Assembly: GCF_013349995.1 (NCBI RefSeq) | Contig: NZ_JABVXF010000020.1 | Location: 1-64,000 of the forward strand | Reading direction: 5' to 3' | Origin: Pseudoalteromonas sp. 0303 | Lineage (GTDB): Bacteria; Pseudomonadota; Gammaproteobacteria; Enterobacterales; Alteromonadaceae | DNA length: 64,000 nucleotides | Shown: piece by piece, positions 39,499 to 49,600 of the stretch | How positions within the stretch are numbered: the stretch's first letter is position 1 | Layout: each line of letters opens with the position of its first letter | The notes under the pieces: model-generated | Told to the model about the DNA's origin: nothing | What the model saw: the letters and a program-made list of their open reading frames with translations, nothing else | Database searches by the model: none | Program-made: the position numbers and the translations under genes

Positions 39499-40125
39499 TT
39501 AGTTTTTTTCCTCGTCTGCATTTTCTGCAGTTTGCGATTTTTCTAGCGAATATGCAACACGTGCTTGACGTTGGTGCTCAAGAACTAATGCACCAATACG
39601 CTGCTGTTGTAACTCACGTAAACCTTGCTCTGCATTTTCTAATGCAGGTTGCTCTGATGAGTAACTTACAGGAGAAGCCACACCTGTTAATGGTACTGTT
39701 TGTAATGTTGGAATGTCACTTTGCGGAGACTCGGTGTTTTGTGGCAATGTTTGTACGCCCACAATCGCAAACATAGCAACACTAGCAGCAATGGCCACTT
39801 GTGCAAATGGACGACGCCAATTAAATGCTACCACGTTATCTGTGCCTGTTGCCGCCACGATTTCTTCGCTTTTTGGTGCCGTTGTTTTATTCGCGAAATC
39901 TGCGTAAACAGGTTCTTGCTCAAGTGATTCTGCCACTGCATCTGCAATGTCAAAATTAAAAGCGTTGTTATTTGCCTCAGCACGCATTACATCACCAATC
40001 ATTGCGTAACGACCAAATGTAGATACATCGTCGTTTGTGATCGCTTGATCAGTTAACTGCTGCTCGCCGTCAAGTAACGCGGACAACTGCTCATTATCCA
40101 ACTTGTTAACGTCTGCTTTTGTCAT
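39499..40125 (-). CDS. rseA: Anti-sigma-E factor RseA
   Basis: A 208-residue inner-membrane anti-sigma factor. The cytoplasmic N-terminal domain (EQLSALLDGEQQL) holds RpoE; a single membrane helix spans about 107-125 (VAIAASVAMFAIVGVQTLP); the periplasmic part is where DegS and RseB act. I choose ATG 40125, one base after the rpoE stop, because GGTGAG lies at proper distance; an upstream GTG at 40137 overlaps rpoE. Confidence 0.93.
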   Translation of the reverse strand: MTKADVNKLDNEQLSALLDGEQQLTDQAITNDDVSTFGRYAMIGDVMRAEANNNAFNFDIADAVAESLEQEPVYADFANKTTAPKSEEIVAATGTDNVVAFNWRRPFAQVAIAASVAMFAIVGVQTLPQNTESPQSDIPTLQTVPLTGVASPVSYSSEQPALENAEQGLRELQQQRIGALVLEHQRQARVAYSLEKSQTAENADEEKN

Positions 40126-40126
40126 A

Positions 40127-40750
40127 CTAAGACTCACCTATTAATGGATTCAATTTATTATCAATCGCCTCACGGGCACGGAAAATACGTGAACGTACCG
40201 TTCCCACAGGGCAATCCATAACCACGGCTATTTCTTCATAGCTCATACCTTCAATTTCACGAAGGGTAATCGCGGTTTTTAGATCTTCAGGCAAACTATC
40301 AATCGTATTAAAAATTACAGCACGTACTTCGTCACTTAATAACAGGTTTTCTGGCGATGCGTTTGAACGCATTGCATCTGCACTGTCATAAAATTCTGCT
40401 TCTTCGGCATCAACATCGTTAGCTGGGGGTTTACGACCCTGCGCAACTAAGTAATTTTTAGCACAATTTACGGCGATACGGTACAACCAAGTATAAAAGG
40501 CGCTATCACCTCTAAAGTTAGGTAAAGCACGGTAAGCTTTAATAAAAGCTTCTTGTGCGACATCAGCAACATCACCTTGGTTCGATACATAACGTGAAAT
40601 CAAACCTGCAATTTTATTCTGATATTTTCTAACTAATAGGTTGAAGGCGTTTTTATCTCCTTGCTGGACCCTTTTAACTAGCGCTAAATCCAAATCCTGC
40701 TCGCTCATTCGAGCCGGTACTCCTCTGTTTGATTCTTGCTTGCTATTCAT
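40127..40750 (-). CDS. rpoE: RNA polymerase sigma-E factor
   Basis: A 207-residue ECF sigma factor for envelope stress. Region 2 is visible in VRKYQNKIAGLISRYV, DVAQEAFIKAYRAL and YTWLYRIAVNCAKNYL; region 4 in LREIEGMSYEEIAVVMDCPV and GTVRSRIFRAREAI. It is about 15 residues longer than E. coli RpoE at the N terminus; MSEQDLDLALVKRVQQGD (an internal Met near residue 15) would align with E. coli and may be the true start. It leads rpoE-rseABC. Confidence 0.95.
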   Translation of the reverse strand: MNSKQESNRGVPARMSEQDLDLALVKRVQQGDKNAFNLLVRKYQNKIAGLISRYVSNQGDVADVAQEAFIKAYRALPNFRGDSAFYTWLYRIAVNCAKNYLVAQGRKPPANDVDAEEAEFYDSADAMRSNASPENLLLSDEVRAVIFNTIDSLPEDLKTAITLREIEGMSYEEIAVVMDCPVGTVRSRIFRAREAIDNKLNPLIGES

Positions 40751-40774
40751 ATACTCGCCATTGTTTACACAAAC

Positions 40775-40803
40775 TCTGACTGCACCATGAATATAAAAGT
40801 TCA
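40775..40803 (-). promoter_or_regulatory. Candidate sigma-E autoregulatory promoter of rpoE
   Basis: On the minus strand TGAACTT (40803-40797) is followed 16 bases later by GTCAGA (40780-40775), close to the sigma-E pattern GGAACTT-N16-TCNGA. It lies 25 bases upstream of the rpoE start, where autoregulation is expected. Confidence 0.5.
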
Positions 40804-40849
40804 GTTTAAAATGATTTTTTTATAAAATAGCACGCAAATAAATTGAGTC

Positions 40850-40977
40850 ATACCAATCTTATTACACGACAACCTCAATAACTGCTTAAGAATCAACGGT
40901 TATCTAAATTAAATTCACAATTTAAAACAGCTAACAATAAACTGTTTATGTGACGATAAAACTAATAAGATTGGTAT
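40850..40977. mobile_element. 128-bp palindromic MITE-like element
   Basis: The ends are 15-bp perfect inverted repeats, ATACCAATCTTATTA (40850-40864) and TAATAAGATTGGTAT (40963-40977). An internal AACAG-CTGTT hairpin lies near the right end. There is no ORF. It sits in the gap between divergent rpoE and nadB and accounts for over a third of the 350 non-coding bases 40751-41101. Confidence 0.7.
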
Positions 40978-41013
40978 AACGTATTAAAATGACTAATAGT
41001 GTTAAAGCAAATA

Positions 41014-41033
41014 TGGTACATATACGTATACCA
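41014..41033. promoter_or_regulatory. Palindrome upstream of nadB
   Basis: A 20-bp imperfect palindrome TGGTA-N10-TACCA with the exact 10-bp palindrome TATACGTATA at 41021-41030, ending 69 bases before the nadB start. It could be a repressor site for NAD synthesis genes, but I do not recognise the regulator. Confidence 0.3.
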
Positions 41034-41101
41034 CATAAAAATTTATTTGCTCAAACTTTTGGCACTACTAGCCGAGCATTGTAACCGCAAAGACCACAGA
41101 C

Positions 41102-42724
41102 ATGAACCAAAATAAACATCACATTACTGATGTCGCTATCATTGGCAGCGGCGCCGCTGGCCTTTCTCTTGCTTTATCGCTTGCTAATCACTGTAAGGTG
41201 ACAGTACTTAGTAAAGGCGCATTAACTGAAGGTTCTACCTTATATGCTCAAGGTGGTATTGCAGCGGTATTTGATAAAAAGAATGACAGCATTGAATCTC
41301 ATGTTGAAGACACTCTAGATGCAGGTGGCGGATTATGTGACCGTGATGCGGTTCACTACACAGCAAGCAATGCTAAAAAATGTTTAAAGTGGCTAATTGA
41401 GCAAGGCGTACCTTTTGACATGGAGTTCGATTCAAAAGGTAAAGAGCGTTTTCATTTAACTCGCGAAGGTGGTCATAGTCATCGCCGTATTTTACATGCC
41501 GCCGATGCAACTGGCCGAGCAGTGCAAACCACCTTAATTAGCCAAGTCCAAGCACACCCTAACATCACTCTGTTAGAAAACTACAATGCCATCGATTTAA
41601 TCACAGATAAAAGCTTAGCTAAAAAAGGCAAGCATGTTCACGGCTTATACGTCTGGAATTGTGTAGATAAAAAAGTTGAAACTATCGCAGCTAAGTTCGT
41701 ATCACTGGCAACGGGCGGCGCAAGTAAAGTGTACTTATATACTTCTAACCCTGATGTATCGAGTGGTGATGGTATCGCAATGGCATGGCGTGCAGGGTGC
41801 CGTGTTGCCAATATGGAGTTTAACCAATTCCACCCAACAAGTTTGTACCACCCAGAGCTGCAAAACTTTTTGATCACCGAAGCAATGCGCGGTGAAGGTG
41901 CTTATTTAAAACGCCCTGATGGCACTCGCTTTATGAAAGACTTTGATGAGCGCGAAGAACTTGCCCCTCGCGATATTGTTGCTCGTGCTATCGATTTTGA
42001 AATGAAACGCCTTGGTGCGAACTGTGTGTACCTTGATATTAGTCACAAAGACAAAGATTTTATCATTGAGCACTTCCCAACTATCTACGCAAAATGTTTA
42101 AGTGTTGGCCTAGACATTACTAAAGAAGCCATTCCAGTGGTGCCTGCTGCACACTATACCTGCGGCGGTGTCATGACTGACTTTAATGGCCGTACAGATT
42201 TAGATAACTTATACGCTGTTGGCGAAGTGGCTTACACTGGTTTACATGGCGCTAATCGTATGGCGAGTAACTCGCTACTCGAATGTATCGTGTTTGCCCA
42301 TGCTGCCGCGAAAGATATTCTAAGCAAAATCGATGCAAGCCCTGCCCTTGAAGCCTTACCACTTTGGGATGAAAGTCGCGTAACTAACTCAGACGAAGAA
42401 ATCGTTATTACCCACAACTGGCATGAGCTAAGGTTATTTATGTGGGATTATGTGGGCATCGTACGCTCAACAAAACGTTTAGAACGTGCGCTTCACCGCG
42501 TAGAATTACTGCAGCAAGAAATTCACGACTATTACGCAAACTTTAGGGTTACAAATAACTTATTAGAACTTCGAAACCTAGTGCAGGTTGCAGAGCTTAT
42601 TATTCGCAGCGCCCTTGAGCGTAAAGAAAGCCGTGGTCTTCATTACACAATTGATTACCCTGAGCAAAACGAAAATCCAACGCCGACAATTTTAACTCCT
42701 AAGTCGGTTGCTGCACTGCAATAA
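41102..42724 (+). CDS. nadB: L-aspartate oxidase
   Basis: A 540-residue flavoprotein that oxidises L-aspartate to iminoaspartate, the first step of de novo NAD synthesis. FAD fold [16 protein letters not shown] near residue 13, then [50 protein letters not shown], a [17 protein letters not shown] motif and a C-terminal helical domain. The divergent rpoE-nadB arrangement is as in E. coli. Its end overlaps the convergent ygfX-like gene by 26 bases. Confidence 0.96.
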   Translation: MNQNKHHITDVAIIGSGAAGLSLALSLANHCKVTVLSKGALTEGSTLYAQGGIAAVFDKKNDSIESHVEDTLDAGGGLCDRDAVHYTASNAKKCLKWLIEQGVPFDMEFDSKGKERFHLTREGGHSHRRILHAADATGRAVQTTLISQVQAHPNITLLENYNAIDLITDKSLAKKGKHVHGLYVWNCVDKKVETIAAKFVSLATGGASKVYLYTSNPDVSSGDGIAMAWRAGCRVANMEFNQFHPTSLYHPELQNFLITEAMRGEGAYLKRPDGTRFMKDFDEREELAPRDIVARAIDFEMKRLGANCVYLDISHKDKDFIIEHFPTIYAKCLSVGLDITKEAIPVVPAAHYTCGGVMTDFNGRTDLDNLYAVGEVAYTGLHGANRMASNSLLECIVFAHAAAKDILSKIDASPALEALPLWDESRVTNSDEEIVITHNWHELRLFMWDYVGIVRSTKRLERALHRVELLQQEIHDYYANFRVTNNLLELRNLVQVAELIIRSALERKESRGLHYTIDYPEQNENPTPTILTPKSVAALQ

Positions 42725-43106
42725 TTGCACGCTTTAAGCGCGAGAAACTTTCTTCATCAACACTGGTTGAGCTTATAATCAGCCAGTGTGATTGATAAAA
42801 CCCAGCCAACCTCAGCACTACAAAATTAGCAAACACATAACTTTTAGCTGTTATCTGACCTTGAATTTTAAGTTTGTCGTTAACAAACCTGAGATCTGCT
42901 TGCTCTAAAATTATAAAACCCTTTTCAGGCTGTGCTTGTTGGACTTTTTTAAAACTAAGAATGGCTAAGCAAAAGCACGCTAAACAAGCCAAAAGTTGAG
43001 CGAAAACATGCTGGTAAACAAAGCATAAAGTGATGGCTGTTAAGCAAAAAAAGACCACAAAGGGTTTGTGGTCTGGGGTGTTATTTGTAACGGTAAATCT
43101 ATACAC
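42699..43106 (-). CDS. YgfX (CptA)-like membrane protein
   Basis: A 135-residue protein with two adjacent N-terminal helices (residues 16-50, [17 protein letters not shown] and [15 protein letters not shown]) and a cytoplasmic beta-rich tail. This layout and its position directly after sdhE with an 8-base overlap match YgfX, which in E. coli was described as a toxin-like inhibitor of cytoskeleton and SdhE partner. Sequence similarity is low, so the name rests mostly on context. Confidence 0.65.
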   Translation of the reverse strand: MYRFTVTNNTPDHKPFVVFFCLTAITLCFVYQHVFAQLLACLACFCLAILSFKKVQQAQPEKGFIILEQADLRFVNDKLKIQGQITAKSYVFANFVVLRLAGFYQSHWLIISSTSVDEESFSRLKRAIIAVQQPT

Positions 43107-43350
43107 GAACTCGGTCTAAAATTAACGCGACCATACCGTTAAGCTCTGGGTCTTTACACTCTTCATGACCCATGAACCAGGCGAATAAATCAGGATCATC
43201 GCACTCAAGTAAGCGTTGAAAAACGGCTTGCTGTTCTTTTGATAGTGAGTCAAACGCTTCTTCAACGAATGGCATAAATAAAACATCTAGTTCTAACATA
43301 CCGCGACGGCATGCCCAACGAATACGTTCTTTACTGTGAATTTCAGTCAT
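43099..43350 (-). CDS. sdhE: FAD assembly factor SdhE
   Basis: An 83-residue protein that promotes covalent flavinylation of succinate dehydrogenase SdhA. The key RGMLELD motif is in ACRRGMLELDVLFMPF, and LLECDDPDLFAWFMG is typical. I start at 43350 (MTEIHSK), which has GAGG seven bases upstream; the longer frame to 43386 lacks a site. It is divergent from ygfZ, as in E. coli. Confidence 0.94.
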   Translation of the reverse strand: MTEIHSKERIRWACRRGMLELDVLFMPFVEEAFDSLSKEQQAVFQRLLECDDPDLFAWFMGHEECKDPELNGMVALILDRVRV

Positions 43351-43470
43351 TTTAAACCTCGTACTTATTTGTCTGCAGTTTACCAAATTGCTATCGAATA
43401 AACAGCTATTTAAATTGCTACCCTAACTAAGTTATCATTAGCGCTCATTCATATCGTAAAGAAGGTTTTT

Positions 43471-44382
43471 ATGTCGACTGTTTACGCATGTCCTTTATCT
43501 TATTCACTTATCAGCCTAACTGGCAAAGATAAGTTGTCTTACCTTCACGGACAAATTACGCAAGATATCAACAAATTAACTGATGATAACTTCCTTTGGG
43601 CTGGCCACTGTAATGCAAAAGGCAAGCTTTGGGGTGTGTTTAGGTTGTTTTCACACCTTGATAGCTATTACCTTGCGGGCTCAAAACCTGAAGTTGAGCA
43701 ATCACTAGTCGAGTTAAAAAAATATGCGGTATTTTCGCAAGTAGAAATTCAGCAATCTGAAAAACCGCTAATTGGCTTATTAGGCGATGACCTAACAGCG
43801 ACTTTAGAAACCTTAGCAATTAATTTTGACGACGAGCACAGCGCAGTCGATTTTGCTGGCGGTAAAGCGTTAAAGCTTGCAGATAACCGCGTATTGCTTA
43901 TGGTCAACGAAGAATTTAGCTTACCTGATAACGTCACAGCTCTTGATGATGACGCGTTATGGCAACAGGCAGCTATTGCCGCAGGCGAGCCGTCATTAAA
44001 CAGCGACGCTATTGGCGAATACGTACCGCAAATGGTTAACTTGCAAGCGCTTGGCGGTATCAGTTTCAGAAAAGGCTGCTACACAGGACAAGAAACCGTC
44101 GCCCGTATGAAATACCTAGGCAAAAATAAACGTGCTATGTATATAGTTTCGGGCAAAGCTGAAGGCTTACTTGATGAGCTTGAGCTCGAAACACAAATGG
44201 GCGAAAACTGGCGCCGTGCTGGCAAGCTTATTAGCCAAAGTTTTAATCAACAAACGCAAACCTTAATGGGTCTGGTTGTGCTTCCTAACGACAATGAAGC
44301 AGGCCAAGTTTTGCGAGCAAAACACCTCCCTCAGGTAGAGTTATCTATTCAAGCTCTGCCTTACTCTCTCGAAGATGAATAA
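43471..44382 (+). CDS. ygfZ: Folate-binding Fe-S cluster repair protein YgfZ
   Basis: A 303-residue GcvT-like tetrahydrofolate-binding protein that helps maintain iron-sulfur enzymes such as MiaB. The signature KGCYTGQETVARMKYLG with its conserved Cys is at about residue 207. The N-terminal LTGKDKLSYLHGQITQDI is also typical. It is divergent from sdhE and followed 12 bases later by slyD. Confidence 0.94.
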   Translation: MSTVYACPLSYSLISLTGKDKLSYLHGQITQDINKLTDDNFLWAGHCNAKGKLWGVFRLFSHLDSYYLAGSKPEVEQSLVELKKYAVFSQVEIQQSEKPLIGLLGDDLTATLETLAINFDDEHSAVDFAGGKALKLADNRVLLMVNEEFSLPDNVTALDDDALWQQAAIAAGEPSLNSDAIGEYVPQMVNLQALGGISFRKGCYTGQETVARMKYLGKNKRAMYIVSGKAEGLLDELELETQMGENWRRAGKLISQSFNQQTQTLMGLVVLPNDNEAGQVLRAKHLPQVELSIQALPYSLEDE

Positions 44383-44394
44383 ATAGGAATGACT

Positions 44395-44880
44395 ATGATC
44401 GTAGCAGCAAACAAAGTGGTAAAAATGCATTATTCAGTATTGGATAATAACAAAAACACCATCGACAACTCTTTCGATGGCGAGCCACTAGTGTTTATCG
44501 TTGGCACGGGTTTCTTAATTCCAGGCCTCGAAAATGCGCTATTAGGTAAAGAAGCGGGCGACACATTCAGCGTAACAGTTGAGCCAGAGCAAGGCTATGG
44601 TGAGCGTCACGATGACCTAATGCAAGCAGTGCCAAAATCAATGTTTGAAGGTATGGAAATTGAAGTTGGTATGCAGTTCCGCGCTACGACAGACGCTGGC
44701 GACCAATCAGTAATGATCATTGAAATTCAAGACGAAGACGTTATTGTAGATGGTAACCACCCTCTTTCAGGTATTACCCTTCATTTTGATGTTGAAGTAC
44801 TTGAAGTACGCGATGCAACTGAAGAAGAATTAGCACATGGTCATGTGCACGGTGAAGGTGGTTGTGGTCACAGCCACTAA
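44395..44880 (+). CDS. slyD: FKBP-type peptidyl-prolyl isomerase SlyD
   Basis: A 161-residue prolyl isomerase and metallochaperone. The FKBP halves (VVKMHYSVLDNNKNTID and the IVGTGFLIPGLENALLG loop) flank an insert-in-flap chaperone domain (EQGYGERHDDLMQAVPK to ITLHFDVEVLEV). The tail HGHVHGEGGCGHSH is a His/Cys-rich nickel-binding segment, shorter than in E. coli. ATG at 44395 has AGGA six bases upstream; the ATG at 44389 touches it, so the second Met is preferred. Confidence 0.92.
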   Translation: MIVAANKVVKMHYSVLDNNKNTIDNSFDGEPLVFIVGTGFLIPGLENALLGKEAGDTFSVTVEPEQGYGERHDDLMQAVPKSMFEGMEIEVGMQFRATTDAGDQSVMIIEIQDEDVIVDGNHPLSGITLHFDVEVLEVRDATEEELAHGHVHGEGGCGHSH

Positions 44881-44893
44881 ACCATTACTATAA

Positions 44894-44919
44894 AAAAAAG
44901 CGCCATTGGCGCTTTTTTT
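44894..44919. terminator. Bidirectional terminator between slyD and the membrane protein gene
   Basis: AAAAGCGCC (44896-44904) pairs with GGCGCTTTT (44908-44916), loop ATT, with A and T runs on both sides. The stop codon of the minus-strand gene (44918-44920) lies inside the T run. Confidence 0.88.
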
Positions 44920-45388
44920 ATATCTGTTCAGCTGCTTTCTGTGCATCCAGTGCTGGCTCTGGTTCAGCAATATGCTCTCTAAGCGCAGCAAGTAAGCCTT
45001 CTTGGTCATTGGTTCCTAAGCGATAGTGCGTGCCATCTTTCATTGCCAATTCTACAGCACTAAATCCAGATACACTGTAAACCCAGCCATCATGCGTGAT
45101 ACGCAGACCAATACCATGTCGAAATGAATTACTTACCGCTCGAACAGATTCAATCTCATCAAAAGTCACTGTTTTACCAAATACCCCCGGACCAAATGCC
45201 CAGCTTACTGTTTTATCGCTCACCTTAATCGTTAAGCCATGAAACAAAAAGGCCACCAGCACTAAGATAGCGCTAAACACCATAAGAGGAATATCTGCAC
45301 CAATTAAGTTCCAAGCTAAGGCAATGAAGGCGCCAATCCAGCCTAAGATAACAAAAATAAAAATAGCGTACTGTTTATGTTGATACAT
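44918..45388 (-). CDS. Membrane protein with PH-like domain, unknown function
   Basis: A 156-residue protein with two adjacent helices (about 8-27 and 32-52) and a soluble C-terminal part of strands such as LTIKVSDKTVSWAFGPG, VTFDEIESVRAVSN and MKDGTHYRLGTNDQEGLLAALREH, which read like a bacterial PH domain. It is the last gene of a run with the DUF481 protein (14-base gap) and the YciU-like gene. I cannot name its function. Confidence 0.6.
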   Translation of the reverse strand: MYQHKQYAIFIFVILGWIGAFIALAWNLIGADIPLMVFSAILVLVAFLFHGLTIKVSDKTVSWAFGPGVFGKTVTFDEIESVRAVSNSFRHGIGLRITHDGWVYSVSGFSAVELAMKDGTHYRLGTNDQEGLLAALREHIAEPEPALDAQKAAEQI

Positions 45389-45402
45389 TCTGAAGTATTC
45401 TC

Positions 45403-46245
45403 TTAAAAGCTATAAACAAAGGTTGCACTCAGCTCAGAATCGTACTTGAGCTTATCTTCCTCTGGTTTTGAGTTATAGCGATACATGTAAGTAAATTTGA
45501 GTGATACATCACCCATAATTTTGCTGATCAGGGATGTTTCTGACTTTAAACGCGAGTTTAACCCTGACAATGATTGTTCATAACTGACATCTTGATTAAA
45601 GCGAGTACGAGCAGAGACTGTACGCTCCCACTGCAGCGCTAAACGAAGCAGGTAACCTGTTTTTGTTTCATCTTCTTCTGTTGCAGTCTCTTGATCAGCC
45701 ACCGAGCGGTATAAACCCGGCCCCACATCGATATCGACTTTATTCTTGCTGCCTTGGTAAATGCGGTTACCGTAACCCGTCGCTATGGTGCTCTTAAACT
45801 CAAGACCACTAAACTTATCTCGCTCGTAGTCACCATAAATGAAAAATGACTCATTTTTCACGTTTAGCTTATAGTTACCTTGGCCCGATACAAAAATACG
45901 GTCTGCAGAGACTTCTTCATCACCAGTTTCTTCATTACGGTCACGTTTGTATAAAGTATCGAGCTTAAATTGGTTACGCCACTTTTCGAAATCTTGGTAT
46001 AGGTTACCTTTAAGTTTGAAGCTGGTTGAGTTGGTATTGCCACGGCTTACCATAAAACCAAACTCCATATCTCCGTACAGCAACTCGCCTTTATGAATTT
46101 TATGGATTTCTTCTTCTGATAATTGCCCGTACTCATGAAAGTCTTCAAACGGATCAACAGCAAAAGCCTGCCAACTGCAAACTAGCAGGGCGGGCAAAAT
46201 AATTCGTTTTATTGAATTAAAACAACTAAAAGTAGAGTCAAACAT
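45403..46245 (-). CDS. DUF481 (YdiY-like) outer-membrane protein
   Basis: A 280-residue beta-rich protein with a signal peptide ending about residue 29 (CSWQAFA) and a C-terminal Phe (SATFVYSF), both typical of an outer-membrane barrel. The body has alternating strands with many charged residues, including GDMEFGFMVSRGNTNSTSFK, the usual start of DUF481 proteins, and YGNRIYQGSKNKVDIDVGPG. E. coli YdiY is acid-inducible but its function is unknown. It follows the YciU-like gene by 11 bases. Confidence 0.8.
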   Translation of the reverse strand: MFDSTFSCFNSIKRIILPALLVCSWQAFAVDPFEDFHEYGQLSEEEIHKIHKGELLYGDMEFGFMVSRGNTNSTSFKLKGNLYQDFEKWRNQFKLDTLYKRDRNEETGDEEVSADRIFVSGQGNYKLNVKNESFFIYGDYERDKFSGLEFKSTIATGYGNRIYQGSKNKVDIDVGPGLYRSVADQETATEEDETKTGYLLRLALQWERTVSARTRFNQDVSYEQSLSGLNSRLKSETSLISKIMGDVSLKFTYMYRYNSKPEEDKLKYDSELSATFVYSF

Positions 46246-46256
46246 CGGCTGGAGAG

Positions 46257-46577
46257 TTATTCGCTATCTTTCCAAAGAATGTGGCAAAACGGTGCATCTT
46301 TGTCTCGGCTAATTAAAATTTTCGCAAACAAGATATCTTGATTGTCGAATTCAAGTCCTACTAAGACTTGTACAAACAGCTCAGGTTCAATTTCTAGTGC
46401 AACAAAATCTTGCCACTGCTCGTCAGGCTCACCTTCTTCAATAAAGCCAAGCTCTTCTCTGTGCTCGTTAAAATCAGCAATATCTTGCTCGCTTAAATTA
46501 TCAGGTGCTAACTCTAAAAAGATATCATAAGCCTGATGAGTTACTTCTTCTTCACTGTATAAGCGTGGACCAGCCAT
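46257..46577 (-). CDS. DUF440 family protein (YciU/HI1450 type, proposed DNA mimic)
   Basis: A 106-residue strongly acidic protein. The segments QAYDIFLELAPDNLSEQDI, WQDFVALEIEPELFVQVLVGL, ILFAKILISRDKD and CHILWKDSE align with E. coli YciU and Haemophilus HI1450, whose acidic surface led to the idea that it mimics double-stranded DNA and binds HU-like proteins. It is first in a three-gene operon with the DUF481 and PH-like genes. Confidence 0.85.
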   Translation of the reverse strand: MAGPRLYSEEEVTHQAYDIFLELAPDNLSEQDIADFNEHREELGFIEEGEPDEQWQDFVALEIEPELFVQVLVGLEFDNQDILFAKILISRDKDAPFCHILWKDSE

Positions 46578-46650
46578 TCCTTAAACCTCTGCACATGTGT
46601 ATCGCTTTGAATCTGGCTATGATAACAAACCTCTTTTGAGTTTTACCAAA

Positions 46651-46678
46651 AAAAAAGCCAGGTTGCCCTGACTTTTTT
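46651..46678 (-). terminator. Terminator between the RND pump and the YciU operon
   Basis: AAAAAAGCCAGG (46651-46662) pairs with CCTGACTTTTTT (46667-46678) with one mismatch. T runs lie on both strands; on the minus strand it precedes nothing but the RND stop at 46696, so it acts there as readthrough control after the RND gene's downstream side lies at lower coordinates. Confidence 0.6.
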
Positions 46679-46695
46679 GTAATTAATAACAGATT

Positions 46696-49600
46696 TTACT
46701 CAGCACTTGCTGTGCCTTTTATTTTTTCGCGCATTGATTGCACTAACGTATAAAATAGCGGAACAAGTAAGGTGCCAAAAATGGTTGCAGCTAACATCCC
46801 GAATAACACGGTAATACCGAGTGATATTCGGCTCCCCGCCCCTGCGCCACTTGCAAACACCAGCGGTAATACGCCAAGTACAAACGATAATGCCGTCATC
46901 AATACTGCTCTAAAACGTAATCTTGCCGCGTTAAGAGCCGCTTCAAAAATACTTTTGCCTGCAGCGCGTTCTTCCATAGCAAATTCAACAATCAAAATGG
47001 CGGTTTTGGTGGACAGGCCAATCAGTAGCACTAAACCAACCTGTGCATAGATGTTGTTTTCCATGCCAATCACATACAGCGCAAGCATGGCACCAAATAA
47101 TGCCAGCGGCACCGCTGCAATGACCGAAAACGGAATTGTCCAACTTTCGTATTGCGCAACCAAGAATAGATACACAAATACTACCGCTAAGCCAAACAAG
47201 ATTGGCGCAGTGTTACCCGCTTCAATCTCTTGTTTAGACTGCCCAGCCCACTCATACACATAGCCTGTTGGTAATTGCTCAGCCAACTCTTGCATTGCTT
47301 TAATGGCATCACCACTAGCATACCCCGCCGCAGGTTGTCCGCTAATGCTTGCACTGCGGTATAAATTAAAGTGCGTTAAGCTTGTAGGACCCAGAATTGG
47401 CTCAAGTTTAGCTAATGTAGTGAGCGGCACCATTGCTCCCTCATCATTACGTACATAGTAGTGCTGTAAGTCTGCGGGGTTTTGGCGAAAACGGCTTTCC
47501 GCCTGCATGATAACGCGGTAAGTACGGCTAAATTGGTTAAAGTCATTAATGTATAACGAGCCTAGCTGCGCCTGCAAGGTTAAGAAAATATCGCTAAGCG
47601 CGACCCCTTGAGCTTTTGCCTTATTACGGTCAATTTCAAGGAAATACTGTGGCACATTCGCTCTAAATGTACTGTAAACATTTGATAGCTCTGGGCGTTG
47701 GTTCGCTTCATAAATCAGGCCATTTAATACTTGCGCAAGCTCAGCAGGCTCGCGCCCTTCACTGTCTTGTAACCTAAATTCAAAGCCAGCACTTGTACCA
47801 AGTCCAGGTATTGAAGGCGGGTTAAAGGCCATGATTTGCGCATCTGGCATTGCCCAAAACAGCCCCATCAAGCGCGTTAGTACCGCACGTAAACCAAGTT
47901 CAGGGCTAGTTCGTTCTTCCCAGTCTTTAAGTACTACGATACCAAGCGCATTATTAGAACCCGCACCACCGAGTAATGAAAAACCAGAAACCGCAATAAA
48001 ATCGGTTGCCGCTGGTTCATTTTTAACAATATCCCCCAGCTTATGCATTACATCTTGGGTACGACCGCTTGCTGCCGCATCAGGTAATTGCACATCAACA
48101 AAAAGAAAGCCTTGGTCTTCTGCTGGTACAAAGCCTGTAGGCACCGTTTTTACCAACCAACCTGCAGCAGCAAAAATAACCACTGCAAACAATGCCATTC
48201 TCGCTGTACGTTTGAGGATAAAGTTAATCACTTTACCGTAACCATTGGTTGAGCGGGTAATGATGTTTTCAAACGGGGCTAGCCATTTAATCGGCTTCAT
48301 GGCTTTTTCACTTAACAATAAAGCACACAAAGCAGGGCTTAATGTCAGTGCATTTAAAGATGAAATGAGTACTGCAAATGAAATCGTCACCGAGAATTGT
48401 TTATAAAGCTCCCCGGTTATTCCCGGCATAAAGCCTACTGGCACAAACACCGCAAGCAATACTAAGGTCGTTGCCACGATTGGCCCCGATACCTGCTCCA
48501 TCGCTTTGGTAACCGCTTCTTTAATTGGCAGCTTTTCTTCTTTTAGTATTCGCTCAACGTTTTCAATAACGATAATGGCATCATCTACTACGATACCTAT
48601 CGCAAGCACTAAACCAAACAAGGTGATTAAGTTGATGGAGTAATCCATCATCATCATAAACGCGAAAGTCCCCACCAAAGATACCGGAATAGCCACCGTT
48701 GGAATGAGCGTAGCGCGCCAATTTTGTAAGAATAAAAATACCACTAAAATAACCAAGCCAACCGCTTGGATAAGGGTGACGACCACTTCATCAATCGAGC
48801 GATTGATGAACTCTGTGGTGTCATAAGGAATAGAGTACTCAACGCCATCAGGTAGCTGTTTAGCAAGCTCAGCCATACGTGCTTTTACATCGTTGGCAAC
48901 TTGCGTCGCATTCGCTTCTGTTAGCTGATAAATAACAATAAAGGCAGTGTCTTGCTGGTTTAACTTTGCTGTTGTGCTGTAGCTTGCTGCACCTAATTCA
49001 ATTCGGGCAATATCGTGCAGGCGCACAAAGTTACCATCTTTGCTCGAGCGAATAATGGTTTGACCAAACTCTTCAGGGGTTTTTAAGCGCCCTTTTGCCT
49101 GAATCGAATATTCAAATTGCTGGCTCGGTGCTGAGGGGGCAGCCCCTAGTTTACCTGCTGCTACGATAGTATTTTGCTCTTGCAACGCAGCTTGAACCTC
49201 TGACACAGTTAAACCCAATGATGCCATTCGATCTGGGCGCAACCACAAGCGCATTGAATAGGTTTGTTCACCCATAACCTCAGCTGATGCAACCCCATTA
49301 ATACGGCCAAGAGGCTCGGTTAAGTAGTTGGTTGCATAGTTGCTTAAGAAAATAGCGTCGATATTTTCTTGATTCGAGTATAAGTTGATACCAAGTAACA
49401 TCGAGCTCGATTTTTTCTTAACCGACACACCTTGGCGTTTAACCTCTTCAGGTAAGCCTGCTTCAGCAAGTGCCACACGGTTTTGCACATTAACTTGGGC
49501 AATATCTGTATCTGTGCCGACTTTAAAATAAACAGTTATGTTGGCCGTGCCGTTATTAGACGATGTTGATTCGATATACATCATATCTTCAACGCCATTA

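Noticed and set aside
47831..48241. A 136-residue plus-strand ORF within the RND pump gene
   Set aside because: It is antisense to a conserved gene, has Ser/Pro-rich shadow composition and no ribosome site. Other antisense frames (for example 4009-4347, 37341-37670) were dropped for the same reasons.
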